Shown here piece after piece: positions 10,368 to 18,751 of a stretch of 64,000 nucleotides of DNA (its first letter is position 1; each line of letters starts with the position of its first letter). Origin of the DNA: Clostridium_AD sp964467165 (GTDB taxonomy: Bacteria; Bacillota; Clostridia; Clostridiales; Clostridiaceae); assembly GCA_964467165.1 (NCBI GenBank), contig CAYXOL010000028.1, positions 3,597-67,596 on the forward strand, given 5' to 3'. Both the position numbers and the translations under genes were made by a program. A model generated the notes under the pieces. The model worked only from the letters and a program-made list of their open reading frames with translations, ran no database searches and was not told where the DNA came from.

Positions 10368-11101
10368 GGCGTCTCCTTCCTGATTATTTCAATCAATCCA
10401 AATCCACTTGATTTACGACTTCCAATGCCATTTGTATACAAATAATTTAGCAATGCTATATTACCAGTCAAGCTAAAAATTCCTACTGTAACCTCTACAA
10501 ATTGTGAATGGTGCCTAACTACAGTTTTTTTGCATCTTATAGGTACCATAGAAAAATTCTCTAAAATCGAAGTTGGCAGCGTATTCGAATTAGCTATTTG
10601 AAATTCTAATACTTTATTTAGTGCTTCCTCAAAACCTTCTTTTTCATAAGAATAGTATATATCCTTGTTATTCTCTTTGTTATGTTCTCTAACACATAAA
10701 GGAGATTTAAACACAACATCAATTGTACTTGTTGTAATGGCAACTTCTTTTTCTATGGAAATGTTTTTTACAATCATTGCATTTTCATATGCCAGGGGAT
10801 ATCTCTTATTCTTTTGCATGGATAATGCATTGAAAAATACTATACCCGTTCCTATATCACTTGTGCTAAATGTAATATTAATTTTTTTATTTGGAACTAT
10901 TATCATTTCTTTTGTAAAAGTGCTACTGGGTATACCTACAGCAAACGTAAATGGTTTGTCTTTTCCTGTTTCATAATAAGTACTAAAGTGTTTACCATTG
11001 TCGTATACAGTTAAACTATGCTTAAATAGACTCATTATAGCTGGACGATAATCCAAAGGTAATTGTTCATTTTTTAATTCCAATTCTATTTTTAATCTCA
11101 T
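10364..11101 (-). CDS. cas6: crRNA-processing endoribonuclease Cas6
   Basis: First gene of the cas operon, 245 residues. Cas6 cuts the pre-crRNA within each repeat. The glycine-rich C-terminal motif of the family is clear (NGIGSRKSSGFGLIEI). The open frame extends 36 codons further upstream, but GGAGG lies seven bases before the ATG at 11101, giving the normal N-terminus MRLKIELEL, so I use that start. The catalytic histidine cannot be assigned by eye. Transcription of the operon presumably begins in the 258-bp gap to the divergent gene at 11360. Confidence 0.92.
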   Translation of the reverse strand: MRLKIELELKNEQLPLDYRPAIMSLFKHSLTVYDNGKHFSTYYETGKDKPFTFAVGIPSSTFTKEMIIVPNKKINITFSTSDIGTGIVFFNALSMQKNKRYPLAYENAMIVKNISIEKEVAITTSTIDVVFKSPLCVREHNKENNKDIYYSYEKEGFEEALNKVLEFQIANSNTLPTSILENFSMVPIRCKKTVVRHHSQFVEVTVGIFSLTGNIALLNYLYTNGIGSRKSSGFGLIEIIRKETP

Positions 11102-11267
11102 TTTTTTCCTCCTACAACTATAAAATTCAACGACTTTATTTCTAAGAATAATCCTAGCTTTATTAAATATTCTTACACAATTTACATTTAAACATATGCA
11201 TTTTATCATCCATAATTAGCGTTTTTTTACTTTCAATTACTAACATATTTGTTATATTCAACACAAA

Positions 11268-11334
11268 TTTACAAATACCTTTAAGTTTAATCATTTTTAT
11301 AAAATGATCTATTTATTTTTTTCATATTTGTAAA
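11268..11334. promoter_or_regulatory. Nested inverted repeats in the cas6/nuclease divergent region
   Basis: TTTACAAATA at 11268-11277 is mirrored by TATTTGTAAA at 11325-11334, a perfect 10-bp inverted repeat. Almost concentric with it is an inner palindrome at 11290-11308: ATCATTTT, three bases, AAAATGAT. The region separates the leftward cas operon from the rightward nuclease gene. A repressor operator or a stem-loop are both possible. AT-richness raises the chance of accidental dyads. Confidence 0.4.
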
Positions 11335-11359
11335 TAAATATATAAAAAGCAGATACTTA

Positions 11360-12763
11360 ATGAAAAATCATATTATTATAAATCCTCATGAATCTATAAG
11401 AAATGACATTTTAAAAAATAAAAATAAACTAATTTGTACTTTAAAAATAATAATTGATGAAAATATATGTGACATTGTATTTATAAATGAACTCGTTATA
11501 AAAAACCATAAAATCGATTTTTTAATTTTAACTAATAGAGGTCATATAATTATATGTGAAATAAAATCCACAACAAAAAAAGAAGATTTAAGAGAGGCTC
11601 TTGCTCAACTTATTGATTACAAAAATGAAATTAAGAAACTTTCTTATGCTGATTTATTTAGCATTTTAGAAGTGCATACTGAGAAGTTAAGAAACTTTAT
11701 CCAAGACAATAAGCTTACAGTAGATATTTTAAAGGAAAAATTTAACAACCTCAACGATGATTATTATACAATCTGTATATCTAAAAATATTAATCATTAC
11801 AAATTAAAATATTACGAAGAATCCTGTAAAAATATTACTAATTCCTTTGTTATTTTATTAGACCAGGATAATTTATCTACTTTTAAGTTTAATGTTGAAA
11901 AAATAAATATTAATAATAAAAATATTGATAATGAACTAAGCCTCTTACTAGACAATGCTTTAATTAAGATAAAAAAAGATATTTTCGATTCTTTCCAGCC
12001 TACATTATATGATTTGTCCAGGAAGGTGATCTTATTAGAAAGTTTAAATAAGGATACATCAGATTATTTAAAGTCCATAATAAATACATTAAATTTGAAT
12101 ATTTCTAAGACAAAAATAACAAATCAACAAGATTATGATGATTTTTTTCCAAATAATTTAGATGTATCAGATGAACAAATTGAAAAACTAAGAAAGATGT
12201 TGATATGTGAATATAATGCTCACAGTCCTATTTCTATAAGAAATTTCATAAAGATAATAACCAATAATTCTTCATTTCCCAGTTGGGGTAAAATGCATAA
12301 ATACTTTCATACTACTTCAGTTGAAAAAATACTTAAAGATGGCGGTCTAGAAATTAATGCATACAAAATTAGAACTGATAATACTACAACTAGGGATAAT
12401 AAAAAATCTCAAATATTAAGTAGAATATCCGAAATTTATGATGCTAATAGTAATGTAATAACCGAAAAAATACTTATACAAAATAATCTGTCTCCAAATA
12501 CTATTAAATATTATTTTCCATCAATTTACGAAGCCTATAATTTAGCTGGGGTTTGTCCTAAAAATACTTTATCTAAATATTTTACTAGAAGTGAGTTTAT
12601 AACTTACTTCAACACATTAATTCTAGAATTTATAAAAAGCAACACTGCTTTTACAGTTAAAGAATTAAATAAACATGGCATTACATTCTATTATATAAAA
12701 AAGTACTATGGCAGTCTTTCCGGTTTATTGCAGGCTTTCAATATTACTAAAAATAAAGAGTAA
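11360..12763 (+). CDS. Putative PD-(D/E)XK nuclease with C-terminal HNR-like repeats
   Basis: I do not recognise this 467-residue protein as a named family. Near the N-terminus is a pattern typical of PD-(D/E)XK nucleases: Glu44, Asp53 in KIDFLIL, then Glu67-x-Lys69 in IIICEIKS, with a downstream AQLIDY helix containing Gln83. The C-terminal half holds about three helical repeats ending in PSIYEAYNLAGV or GSLSGLLQAFNI. These resemble homing-endonuclease-associated repeats, which bind DNA. The middle is lysine- and asparagine-rich. It is divergent from cas6 and lacks a strong ribosome binding site. A DNA-targeting defence or CRISPR-accessory role is inference from motifs and position. Confidence 0.6.
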   Translation: MKNHIIINPHESIRNDILKNKNKLICTLKIIIDENICDIVFINELVIKNHKIDFLILTNRGHIIICEIKSTTKKEDLREALAQLIDYKNEIKKLSYADLFSILEVHTEKLRNFIQDNKLTVDILKEKFNNLNDDYYTICISKNINHYKLKYYEESCKNITNSFVILLDQDNLSTFKFNVEKININNKNIDNELSLLLDNALIKIKKDIFDSFQPTLYDLSRKVILLESLNKDTSDYLKSIINTLNLNISKTKITNQQDYDDFFPNNLDVSDEQIEKLRKMLICEYNAHSPISIRNFIKIITNNSSFPSWGKMHKYFHTTSVEKILKDGGLEINAYKIRTDNTTTRDNKKSQILSRISEIYDANSNVITEKILIQNNLSPNTIKYYFPSIYEAYNLAGVCPKNTLSKYFTRSEFITYFNTLILEFIKSNTAFTVKELNKHGITFYYIKKYYGSLSGLLQAFNITKNKE

Positions 12764-12789
12764 ACTTACCACCTAGGTTAGCTTACTCT
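12757..12789. terminator. Weak hairpin after the nuclease gene
   Basis: AGAGTAA at 12757-12763, overlapping the stop codon, pairs with TTACTCT at 12783-12789 and is followed by CCATTTTT. The stem is short and the loop long. It is a plausible but weak rightward terminator between convergent genes. Confidence 0.35.
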
Positions 12790-12826
12790 CCATTTTTACC
12801 ACTTCTTGCGAAATTAAAACTCTGTC

Positions 12827-13756
12827 CTAACGGGTTTTGTGTATATGTTTACTCTGCTTCTTATATATATAATTTGTTATAACGTCACAATACTTATCTG
12901 GTTCTTCAATTCTAGCATAATGACCAGAAAACTCAAATATAACCACTTCTTTGTCTTGCACTCCATTCATAAATTCTTCTGTTTGTACTTCACAAGTTAT
13001 TGGATCATATTTACCTTTAATTAATAAAGATGGCTTATTTACCTTTGATAATTCAGCAAACACATCATTATATACTCGCCAATCCTTCAGTATTTTCATT
13101 CTTGTATTGGTTGATTTACGCCATAAGTTTCCACCATCTTTAGTTGTCATAGCTATTTTCTCCATTATTTTCTTATCATTTCCATACCACATAAAGTTAT
13201 TACAGTTGTCTCCAAGCTCATTTAATGCCTTCATAAGAAGTTTATTAATTTCTTTGTAATCTGTAATATTTTTCAGTTTTTCTAAATATTCTTCTGCCAA
13301 AATACCATTTCCTAATTTAGCCAATTCATTTGTTGCTGCCTTTAGCATAGAACGCTCTGAAAGTGCAAAATCAAAAGACGGACATTCATATATCATATAT
13401 TCAATACAATCAGGATATAAATTAGCATAAAGAACAGCAAGATACCCACCAAATGAGTGACTAAGCAGTGACCATTTATTTATATGTAATTTTTTTCTTA
13501 ATTCTTCAAAGTCTTCAATAATATCTTCTAGTGAAATATATTCTTCATCTAAAATAGCCTCTGATCTCCATACTCCCCTTTGCTCTGGAGCTATAACTTT
13601 AAAATTCTTTGATAATCTATCCCCCTGATATTGAATAAAATCTGCAACACCAATTCCACCTGGCCCACCATGAATAAATAACAATACTGGTGATGAATCC
13701 TCTCCAAGAATTTCAGTATAGATATCTTTTCCCCTAATTTTATGATAATCTCCCAT
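12827..13756 (-). CDS. Alpha/beta hydrolase, prolyl-aminopeptidase-like
   Basis: A 309-residue cytoplasmic hydrolase. It has the HGGPG oxyanion motif (residues 29-33), an EQRGVWRSE stretch matching the DQRGxGRS block of prolyl iminopeptidases, and the nucleophile elbow SHSFGG with Ser101. The catalytic histidine is in FSGHYARIEEPD near the C-terminus. The family releases N-terminal proline or hydrolyses related amides and esters, but the substrate cannot be read from sequence. There is no signal peptide. GGAGG lies nine bases before the ATG. It stands alone, convergent with the nuclease gene. Confidence 0.85.
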   Translation of the reverse strand: MGDYHKIRGKDIYTEILGEDSSPVLLFIHGGPGGIGVADFIQYQGDRLSKNFKVIAPEQRGVWRSEAILDEEYISLEDIIEDFEELRKKLHINKWSLLSHSFGGYLAVLYANLYPDCIEYMIYECPSFDFALSERSMLKAATNELAKLGNGILAEEYLEKLKNITDYKEINKLLMKALNELGDNCNNFMWYGNDKKIMEKIAMTTKDGGNLWRKSTNTRMKILKDWRVYNDVFAELSKVNKPSLLIKGKYDPITCEVQTEEFMNGVQDKEVVIFEFSGHYARIEEPDKYCDVITNYIYKKQSKHIHKTR

Positions 13757-13978
13757 CTAATACATCCTCCCTACAATATTCTTAATCATTTCCTAATTTC
13801 TTGCCTTCACTAAAGTATATCAGAATATAACATTTTGTTTCTGTCTTATTGTGCTTTAATTTGTCTGAATTGATTTATTCTAGACTTACAAAATAGTAAC
13901 GGCCTTTTGCTATTGATATTTCAGCCATGAAACTTCTTAATAACACTATTAACATTACTACCCTTACATAAAAAAAGT

Positions 13979-14022
13979 CTAAAAAAATAGCAGCCCCAGT
14001 TGCAATTGGATAGCTACTATTT
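13979..14022 (-). terminator. Terminator of the MFS gene at 14086
   Basis: The arms at 13985-13994 and 14013-14022 pair with one mismatch over ten bases. On the minus strand they are followed by a run of T. The hairpin lies about 65 bp past the MFS stop. The rest of 13757-14085 holds only AT-rich sequence and the hydrolase's upstream region. Confidence 0.75.
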
Positions 14023-14085
14023 CTATGATTCTTTTAAATTATAATTATTATACGCTTTATAGCATCATTATCTCTGTTATAACTA

Positions 14086-15252
14086 CTATTCAACTTCTTT
14101 TTCTACATACACTTCTTTTACACTTTTTTTCTTATAGACAACAAATAATATATATGCACAAACACACATACCTACACAAGTCATAAATGCTGAAGAGGTA
14201 GAAATATCCGCTGTCTTTCCAATAATCACGTTGACTCCTGCTGCAGTTAAATCTCCAAACATAGCAAATATTGATAAAAGAGTCGCCCTATTAATAGTAC
14301 TTATACTTTTATTTTCAATTTCTAAAACTATTGGAGAAATTATAGCTGCACTACCACATATAAAAATTATTGAAAGTATGGTTAATGTAGCATTAGATGT
14401 AAATACAAGTGTTATACAACATATTGTAATAATGCTATATAAAATTTGAATGCTTCTATTTTTACCTAGCCTATTACTAAACTTATAAGCTTTAATTGAG
14501 CTTAATCGAACAATTTGCATAACAACTGCCAATATTCCAAAGTATTTAATGTTTATTCCCGAACGCACATATTGCGATTGGTTTAAAAACACACCTACTA
14601 CTTGAACCACTTCATTTATTAATGCAAAAGAAATTACCAATATAATAATACTTTTATTTTTAAACGCTGTTATTAAACTTTGCTTAAACTTAGGCTTTTC
14701 TTCCCGCTCCACATTAACCTCTTTTAGGAACAAAGTTAATACTACCGCTGCTGCATAAGGTACAATAGTCCAAAATGCGGTATTATCCATAGATTTTTTT
14801 ACGAGTATTGGGAACATACTTGAGGCAATTAAATATCCCGCGGTTGAAAACGCATTATATCTACCAAATATTTTTTCACTCTCCTCTTGCTTAACCGATG
14901 AATATAGTAGTGCAATGTCACACCCTGAAATCCCGGCTAAGGATAGAGCTAATAATATTCGTTCTAAAAAGAACATTCCAAATGAATCTGCTTTATAAAA
15001 AACTATTTTTGATAGGAAGAATATAAAATTTGAAATAATAAGTGTTTTTTTATATCCAAATTTATCTGCAAACCATCCCCATGGAATTTCAAAAATAATC
15101 ATTAATATCCACGATATAGACTCTATTAAAAACATATTTGACAAAGATAAGTTTCTATTTTGCCTATACAACGTAGCAATAGGTCCATAAAAAACAAACC
15201 CTTGTAGAAACACGATAATGTACATTATATATACATTGACCTTTTTATTCAC
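14086..15252 (-). CDS. MFS transporter (drug-efflux type)
   Basis: A 388-residue protein with about twelve hydrophobic segments. Between helices 2 and 3 is the signature loop GWFADKFGYKK, corresponding to the MFS motif GxxaDrxGrkk. The length and N-terminal layout fit small-molecule exporters, but the substrate is unknown. The start is GTG, nine bases after GGAGG. It is a single-gene unit: a U-tailed hairpin follows it, and another terminator-like hairpin lies about 30 bp upstream of the start. Confidence 0.85.
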   Translation of the reverse strand: MNKKVNVYIMYIIVFLQGFVFYGPIATLYRQNRNLSLSNMFLIESISWILMIIFEIPWGWFADKFGYKKTLIISNFIFFLSKIVFYKADSFGMFFLERILLALSLAGISGCDIALLYSSVKQEESEKIFGRYNAFSTAGYLIASSMFPILVKKSMDNTAFWTIVPYAAAVVLTLFLKEVNVEREEKPKFKQSLITAFKNKSIIILVISFALINEVVQVVGVFLNQSQYVRSGINIKYFGILAVVMQIVRLSSIKAYKFSNRLGKNRSIQILYSIITICCITLVFTSNATLTILSIIFICGSAAIISPIVLEIENKSISTINRATLLSIFAMFGDLTAAGVNVIIGKTADISTSSAFMTCVGMCVCAYILFVVYKKKSVKEVYVEKEVE

Positions 15253-15278
15253 TTTAATACACCTCCAAAGTTGCGCAA

Positions 15279-15302
15279 CAAAAAAACCTTGTCCTTAAGG
15301 TT
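15279..15302 (-). terminator. Terminator-like hairpin in the MFS leader, possible attenuator
   Basis: On the minus strand AACCTT, six bases and AAGGTT (15285-15302) run into a stretch of T (15279-15284). This lies about 27-50 bp upstream of the MFS start at 15252. No gene lies immediately upstream on this strand, so it may be a leader attenuator. The six-base stem is weak. Confidence 0.4.
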
Positions 15303-15434
15303 AATTTTGAAATCTCTCGTAACTTTATTGTGTATTAAATCGGTCTGAACATCTGCCTCTCTCCTTCAATATTAAACTCATTTTAATCATTTTATCATAC
15401 TCTAAATAAAAATATACATATTATTGTAAAATTA

Positions 15435-15554
15435 TTAATTCCTCGCAAGCTCCCTCGGTAACCAGAACTCCAATAATAATGTACCCTCTATTGCCAAACC
15501 CATAGTCCAAGGTCCAATACTCCTACTTAAAATCCAATTAGATTTTTCATCTAA
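15435..15554 (-). pseudogene. Short protein-like remnant of unknown origin
   Basis: Thirty-nine codons on the minus strand, between two stops, read as a protein-like segment containing WILSRSIGPWTMGLAIEG and ending FWLPRELARN. There is no start codon with a ribosome binding site. The composition (Trp, Pro, Gly, Leu) is richer than the surrounding AT-rich noncoding DNA. It may be the 3' end of a decayed membrane-protein gene, but I do not recognise the parent. Apart from the hairpins described separately, the rest of 15253-15702 shows nothing recognisable. Confidence 0.3.
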
Positions 15555-15591
15555 TTAATTATTAGTAACATTCCATCCCTTTATATAAAAT

Positions 15592-15638
15592 AAAGTCAAG
15601 AATTTCTAATCACTTTATAATTAGAATTCCTTGACTTT
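15592..15638 (-). terminator. Terminator of the hcp-ferredoxin operon
   Basis: Arms at 15592-15610 and 15620-15638 pair almost perfectly over 19 bases (AAAGTCAAG with CTTGACTTT at the base). On the minus strand a T-rich tail follows. It lies about 65 bp after the ferredoxin stop. Confidence 0.85.
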
Positions 15639-15702
15639 CAATATGATTTTCTTGTTAACAACACAAGGCTACAGTTTATTATACTTTTTATCTATATTAT
15701 TA

Positions 15703-15891
15703 CTATTCTACGGAAATTGCAGCAACAGGGCATTGTTCTTCTGCATCCTTTGCACTACTTTCCTGATTTTCTGCAACTTCATCTGACGATGCCACAGCTT
15801 TTCCGTCTTCTTCCATTTGAAATATTTCAGGACATACCTCAGGGCATATTCCACATCCAATGCATGTATCCTTATCAACGTGAGCCTTCAT
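15703..15891 (-). CDS. [4Fe-4S] ferredoxin, 62 residues
   Basis: A small single-cluster ferredoxin. The ligands are C10, C13 and C16 in the CIGCGIC motif, with C54 in the C-terminal QCP. An extra C20 is also present. The acidic middle (EEDGKAVASSDEVAEN) is typical of bacterial 4Fe ferredoxins. I start at the ATG at 15891, eight bases after AGGGGG, and not the in-frame GTG nine bases upstream. It is 50 bp downstream of hcp on the same strand, so it may supply electrons to the hybrid-cluster protein; that is inference. Confidence 0.93.
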   Translation of the reverse strand: MKAHVDKDTCIGCGICPEVCPEIFQMEEDGKAVASSDEVAENQESSAKDAEEQCPVAAISVE

Positions 15892-15941
15892 TAACATCAC
15901 CCCCTTGTAACTTTATTCTACTTTTTCAAAATCCTTATTTT

Positions 15942-17588
15942 TCATCCTAATATTTGTTTTAAATCATCTTCTGGTGTGCTTATTGGTTTAATATCAAAAG
16001 TGTCAACTAAGAATTGTAACACATTTGGACTTAAGAAAGCTGGAAGAGTTGGCCCAAGGTAAATTCCTTTTACTCCTAGTGAAAGTAAAGCCAATAAATC
16101 TGCAACAGCTTTTTGTTCGTACCAAGTTAAAATTATTGCAAGAGGTAGATCATTAATAGTGCATTTAAATGCATCAGCCAGTGCTGAGGCAATTTTAACA
16201 GCAGAATATGCATCGTTACATTGACCTATATCTAGTAATCTTGGAAGTCCTGCTACTTCACCAAACTCTAATTTATTAAATCGGTATTTTCCACAAGCTA
16301 AGGTTAGAATAATACAATCCTTAGGAACCTGCTTAGCAAATTCAGTATAGTAATTTCTTCCTGGCCTTGCACCATCGCATCCTCCAATTAAAAAGAAGTG
16401 CCTAATTTTCCCTTCTTTAACTGCATTCACTATGGTTTCAGCATGAGATAAAGTTGCTTTATGACCAAATCCAACTAGAATTTCTTTAACTTCCTCATCT
16501 TTTTCGAAGCCACCCAGTTCTAGAGCCTTATTAATTATTTCAGAGAAGTCCTTATTACCATTCTCATCATTAGATATATGTTTCAGACCCTCAAAACCAA
16601 CTACACTTGTAGAGAAAATTCTATCTTTATAAGAATCTCTTGGTTTCATTAAACAATTGGTTGTCATTAAAATACAACCAGGTATACCATCAAATTCCTT
16701 TTGTTGATCCTGCCATGCTCCTCCAAAATTACCCACTAAATGTTTGTATTTATTGAGCTTTGGATATCCATGGCAGGGTAACATTTCCCCATGGGTGTAA
16801 ATATTTATTCCCTTGCCCTCTGTTTGCTCAAGTAACATTTCTAGATCCCTTAAATCATGACCAGAAACTACTATAAATGGTCCTTTCTTAATGTTTACAT
16901 TGACCTTTGTAGGTGTTGGAGAATTGTATTTCTCATTATTGGCTTTATCTAATACCTCCATAACCTTAACGCTCATCTCTCCAGTTTTAACTAAGTACTT
17001 AATAAGATCTTGCAGGTTTAAACTATCATCAGTCATTACGGCTAGTGCTATAAAATAAAAATCATCTACCTCATCGCTATTGTATTTAATACATCTAGCT
17101 TGATGTGCATATGCTGAAATTCCTTTTAATCCGTATTTTATAGTTTCGCGAACTGAGCGTATATCAGCATCTAAATCCTCATCATACATAACACCTGCTT
17201 TTTTAGCATCTTCAAGCATCTGCTCTTTAGTATCTCTTAGATTATATAAAGCCTCTTTTGCATTTACTTCTTCTCCTGATGCTTTTTTTCTGGCATCTTC
17301 TTTTATTATTTGAGATCTTTTAAGCATATCCATATGAGATTCAGTATCAAAATTAACATTAGTTAATGTCATAAACAATGAATTTTCAATAAATGAAACC
17401 CATGACTTATCAATCTTTTCGCCTTTGGCTAAAAGTTTAGTAGCATAACAGCTTATTCCTTTTAACTGATATATGAGCAAATCCTGCAGTGCCGCAATTT
17501 CCGGTGTTTTTCCACAGACTCCTACTTTGGTACAACCTTTTCCACCAAAAGTTTGTTCGCATTGAAAACAAAACATTTCACCTTGCAT
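15942..17588 (-). CDS. hcp: Hydroxylamine reductase (hybrid-cluster protein)
   Basis: A 548-residue Hcp, which in anaerobes reduces NO and hydroxylamine under nitrosative stress. The N-terminal cubane ligands have the spacing C7-x2-C10-x8-C19-x5-C25 (CFQC...GVCG). Hybrid-cluster regions are clear: GHDLRDLEMLLEQTEG with a following THGEMLPCHGYP, and later IGGCDGARPGR and LACGKYRFNK. The open frame begins ten codons earlier, but GGAGG lies inside that extension, six bases before the ATG at 17588. It is followed by a ferredoxin and preceded by a DUF1540 gene, probably one operon. Confidence 0.96.
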   Translation of the reverse strand: MQGEMFCFQCEQTFGGKGCTKVGVCGKTPEIAALQDLLIYQLKGISCYATKLLAKGEKIDKSWVSFIENSLFMTLTNVNFDTESHMDMLKRSQIIKEDARKKASGEEVNAKEALYNLRDTKEQMLEDAKKAGVMYDEDLDADIRSVRETIKYGLKGISAYAHQARCIKYNSDEVDDFYFIALAVMTDDSLNLQDLIKYLVKTGEMSVKVMEVLDKANNEKYNSPTPTKVNVNIKKGPFIVVSGHDLRDLEMLLEQTEGKGINIYTHGEMLPCHGYPKLNKYKHLVGNFGGAWQDQQKEFDGIPGCILMTTNCLMKPRDSYKDRIFSTSVVGFEGLKHISNDENGNKDFSEIINKALELGGFEKDEEVKEILVGFGHKATLSHAETIVNAVKEGKIRHFFLIGGCDGARPGRNYYTEFAKQVPKDCIILTLACGKYRFNKLEFGEVAGLPRLLDIGQCNDAYSAVKIASALADAFKCTINDLPLAIILTWYEQKAVADLLALLSLGVKGIYLGPTLPAFLSPNVLQFLVDTFDIKPISTPEDDLKQILG

Positions 17589-17626
17589 ATGTAACCCTCC
17601 TAATTTTTGAAACTGCAATAAAGGTA

Positions 17627-17652
17627 CAGTCTCACCTTAAAAAGTGAGACTG
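17627..17652. repeat. Perfect hairpin between the DUF1540 gene and hcp
   Basis: CAGTCTCAC at 17627-17635 and GTGAGACTG at 17644-17652 form a nine-base perfect stem with an eight-base loop. It lies 16 bp after the DUF1540 stop and about 40 bp before the hcp start. No long U tail follows on the minus strand, so it may be a weak terminator, an mRNA processing site or a leader structure for hcp. Confidence 0.6.
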
Positions 17653-17667
17653 CACTTTTGTACATTA

Positions 17668-17826
17668 TTATATTGTTTTAAAACTTCCGCAGTCGGTACA
17701 TTCTGGTGTTTTTGCAACACTTTCATGTTTTATAACTTCTATTTTGTTTAGAGTGCAGTAATTATCATCTTTACAATGATGTTTACATTCATTTACTGTA
17801 CAGCCTATGCTATCATTATGATTCAT
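17668..17826 (-). CDS. DUF1540-family small cysteine protein, 52 residues
   Basis: A 52-residue protein, MNHNDSIGCTVNECKHHC at its N-terminus and ending TECxxC-like as PECTDCGSF. Six cysteines (9, 14, 18, 24, 43, 46) follow the DUF1540 pattern, with C-x4-C and a final CxxCxSF. The family is common in clostridia and its role is unknown; metal or cluster binding is plausible from the cysteines. GGAGGTGA precedes the ATG by six to seven bases. It lies directly upstream of hcp on the same strand, which suggests a nitrosative-stress link. Confidence 0.85.
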   Translation of the reverse strand: MNHNDSIGCTVNECKHHCKDDNYCTLNKIEVIKHESVAKTPECTDCGSFKTI

Positions 17827-17882
17827 AAGAAAATCACCTCCATTAAATTATTGAATACAAATTATTATTATCATCATTAAAT

Positions 17883-17900
17883 TTAATTATGCATAATTAA
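17883..17900. promoter_or_regulatory. 18-bp perfect palindrome upstream of the DUF1540 gene
   Basis: TTAATTATGCATAATTAA is a perfect palindrome 57 bp upstream of the DUF1540 start. It is a candidate operator for the DUF1540-hcp-ferredoxin unit. The high AT content makes chance more likely than for a GC-containing site. Confidence 0.35.
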
Positions 17901-18016
17901 TACTCTATATTTAAAGAAAGGATTTTGAAAGACTCATTTTACCTTTTTGAACATATCTGTAATCGCGTTTTGAATTATCTTCAATATATAACAGAGGGTC
18001 TAATTTTTATTTATTA

Positions 18017-18730
18017 TCAATACTTTTTTTGTTCAATCATAGGGAATAGTACACTGTTTTCTAGATAAATATGAACAAATAAATCCTTTTCTAACTCATG
18101 AAGTTTCGTATATACAAGTTTGAAAGATGTGCAGGCCCCTTCTGGTGCCTTAAAATCTCTTGTTACCTTCTCTAATTCTTTGAGTATATTTCCAGCAGCT
18201 TCATGCTCCTCCTCTGTGCCCTTTGTTAACTGATTTATTTCGGATAATATATTATCGTCTCTTGTTATTTCATATTCCTCTATAAGGGGAAACAAAATTT
18301 CTTCTTCTTTAACAAGGTGCTGCTCAAGCTCAGTCTTTAATGAACCGAAATACCTGTGCACCATTAATAGTTCTTCACTATGATTCTGAAAATGTACCTT
18401 GAGTACTTTAAATAATAGAATATCTATCTCTCTTAGTTGTTTTTTTGTAAATTCATGATGAGTTTGTACAATGTGCTTTATTAAGGTGGAAGGTTTTTCT
18501 TTTCTCCAGTCTTTATATTCTGAGTTTGATTTTATAAATTTCTCGTACTCGTTATTAAGTTCCTCGACAATTCTATCATAACCTATTGCCATCTCGTCCA
18601 AGGCACTAGCTAACGTATCATGTCCACCGCAGCAATAATCTATTTTGTATCTGTTAAATATCTCTGCAGCACCTGGGAAAATTGAAACTATTTCGCCCAG
18701 ACTTTGGTTTGCATTTATAATTTTTTTCAT
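18017..18730 (-). CDS. ric: Iron-sulfur cluster repair di-iron protein (RIC/ScdA/YtfE)
   Basis: A 237-residue RIC protein. The N-terminal ScdA_N (DUF542) part carries the vicinal cysteines C33-C34 in IDYCCGGHDTL. The C-terminal hemerythrin-like domain supplies di-iron histidines and glutamates (HHEF, EQHLVKEEEILFP, EEHEAAG, VHIYLENSVLFP). RIC repairs iron-sulfur clusters damaged by NO or oxidants. It begins 21 bp after fprA on the same strand, so the two form an operon. GGAGG lies eight bases before the ATG. Confidence 0.95.
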   Translation of the reverse strand: MKKIINANQSLGEIVSIFPGAAEIFNRYKIDYCCGGHDTLASALDEMAIGYDRIVEELNNEYEKFIKSNSEYKDWRKEKPSTLIKHIVQTHHEFTKKQLREIDILLFKVLKVHFQNHSEELLMVHRYFGSLKTELEQHLVKEEEILFPLIEEYEITRDDNILSEINQLTKGTEEEHEAAGNILKELEKVTRDFKAPEGACTSFKLVYTKLHELEKDLFVHIYLENSVLFPMIEQKKY

Positions 18731-18751
18731 GATTAATTCCTCCTCTTATTT

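Noticed and set aside
11102..11209. 36-codon N-terminal extension of cas6
   Set aside because: GGAGG lies inside it, just before the ATG at 11101, and the shorter protein has the normal Cas6 N-terminus.
13873..13950. Short minus-strand frame reading MAEISIAKGRYYFVSLE
   Set aside because: Only 17 codons from its ATG, no ribosome binding site, and no family recognised; more likely chance or a very old relic.
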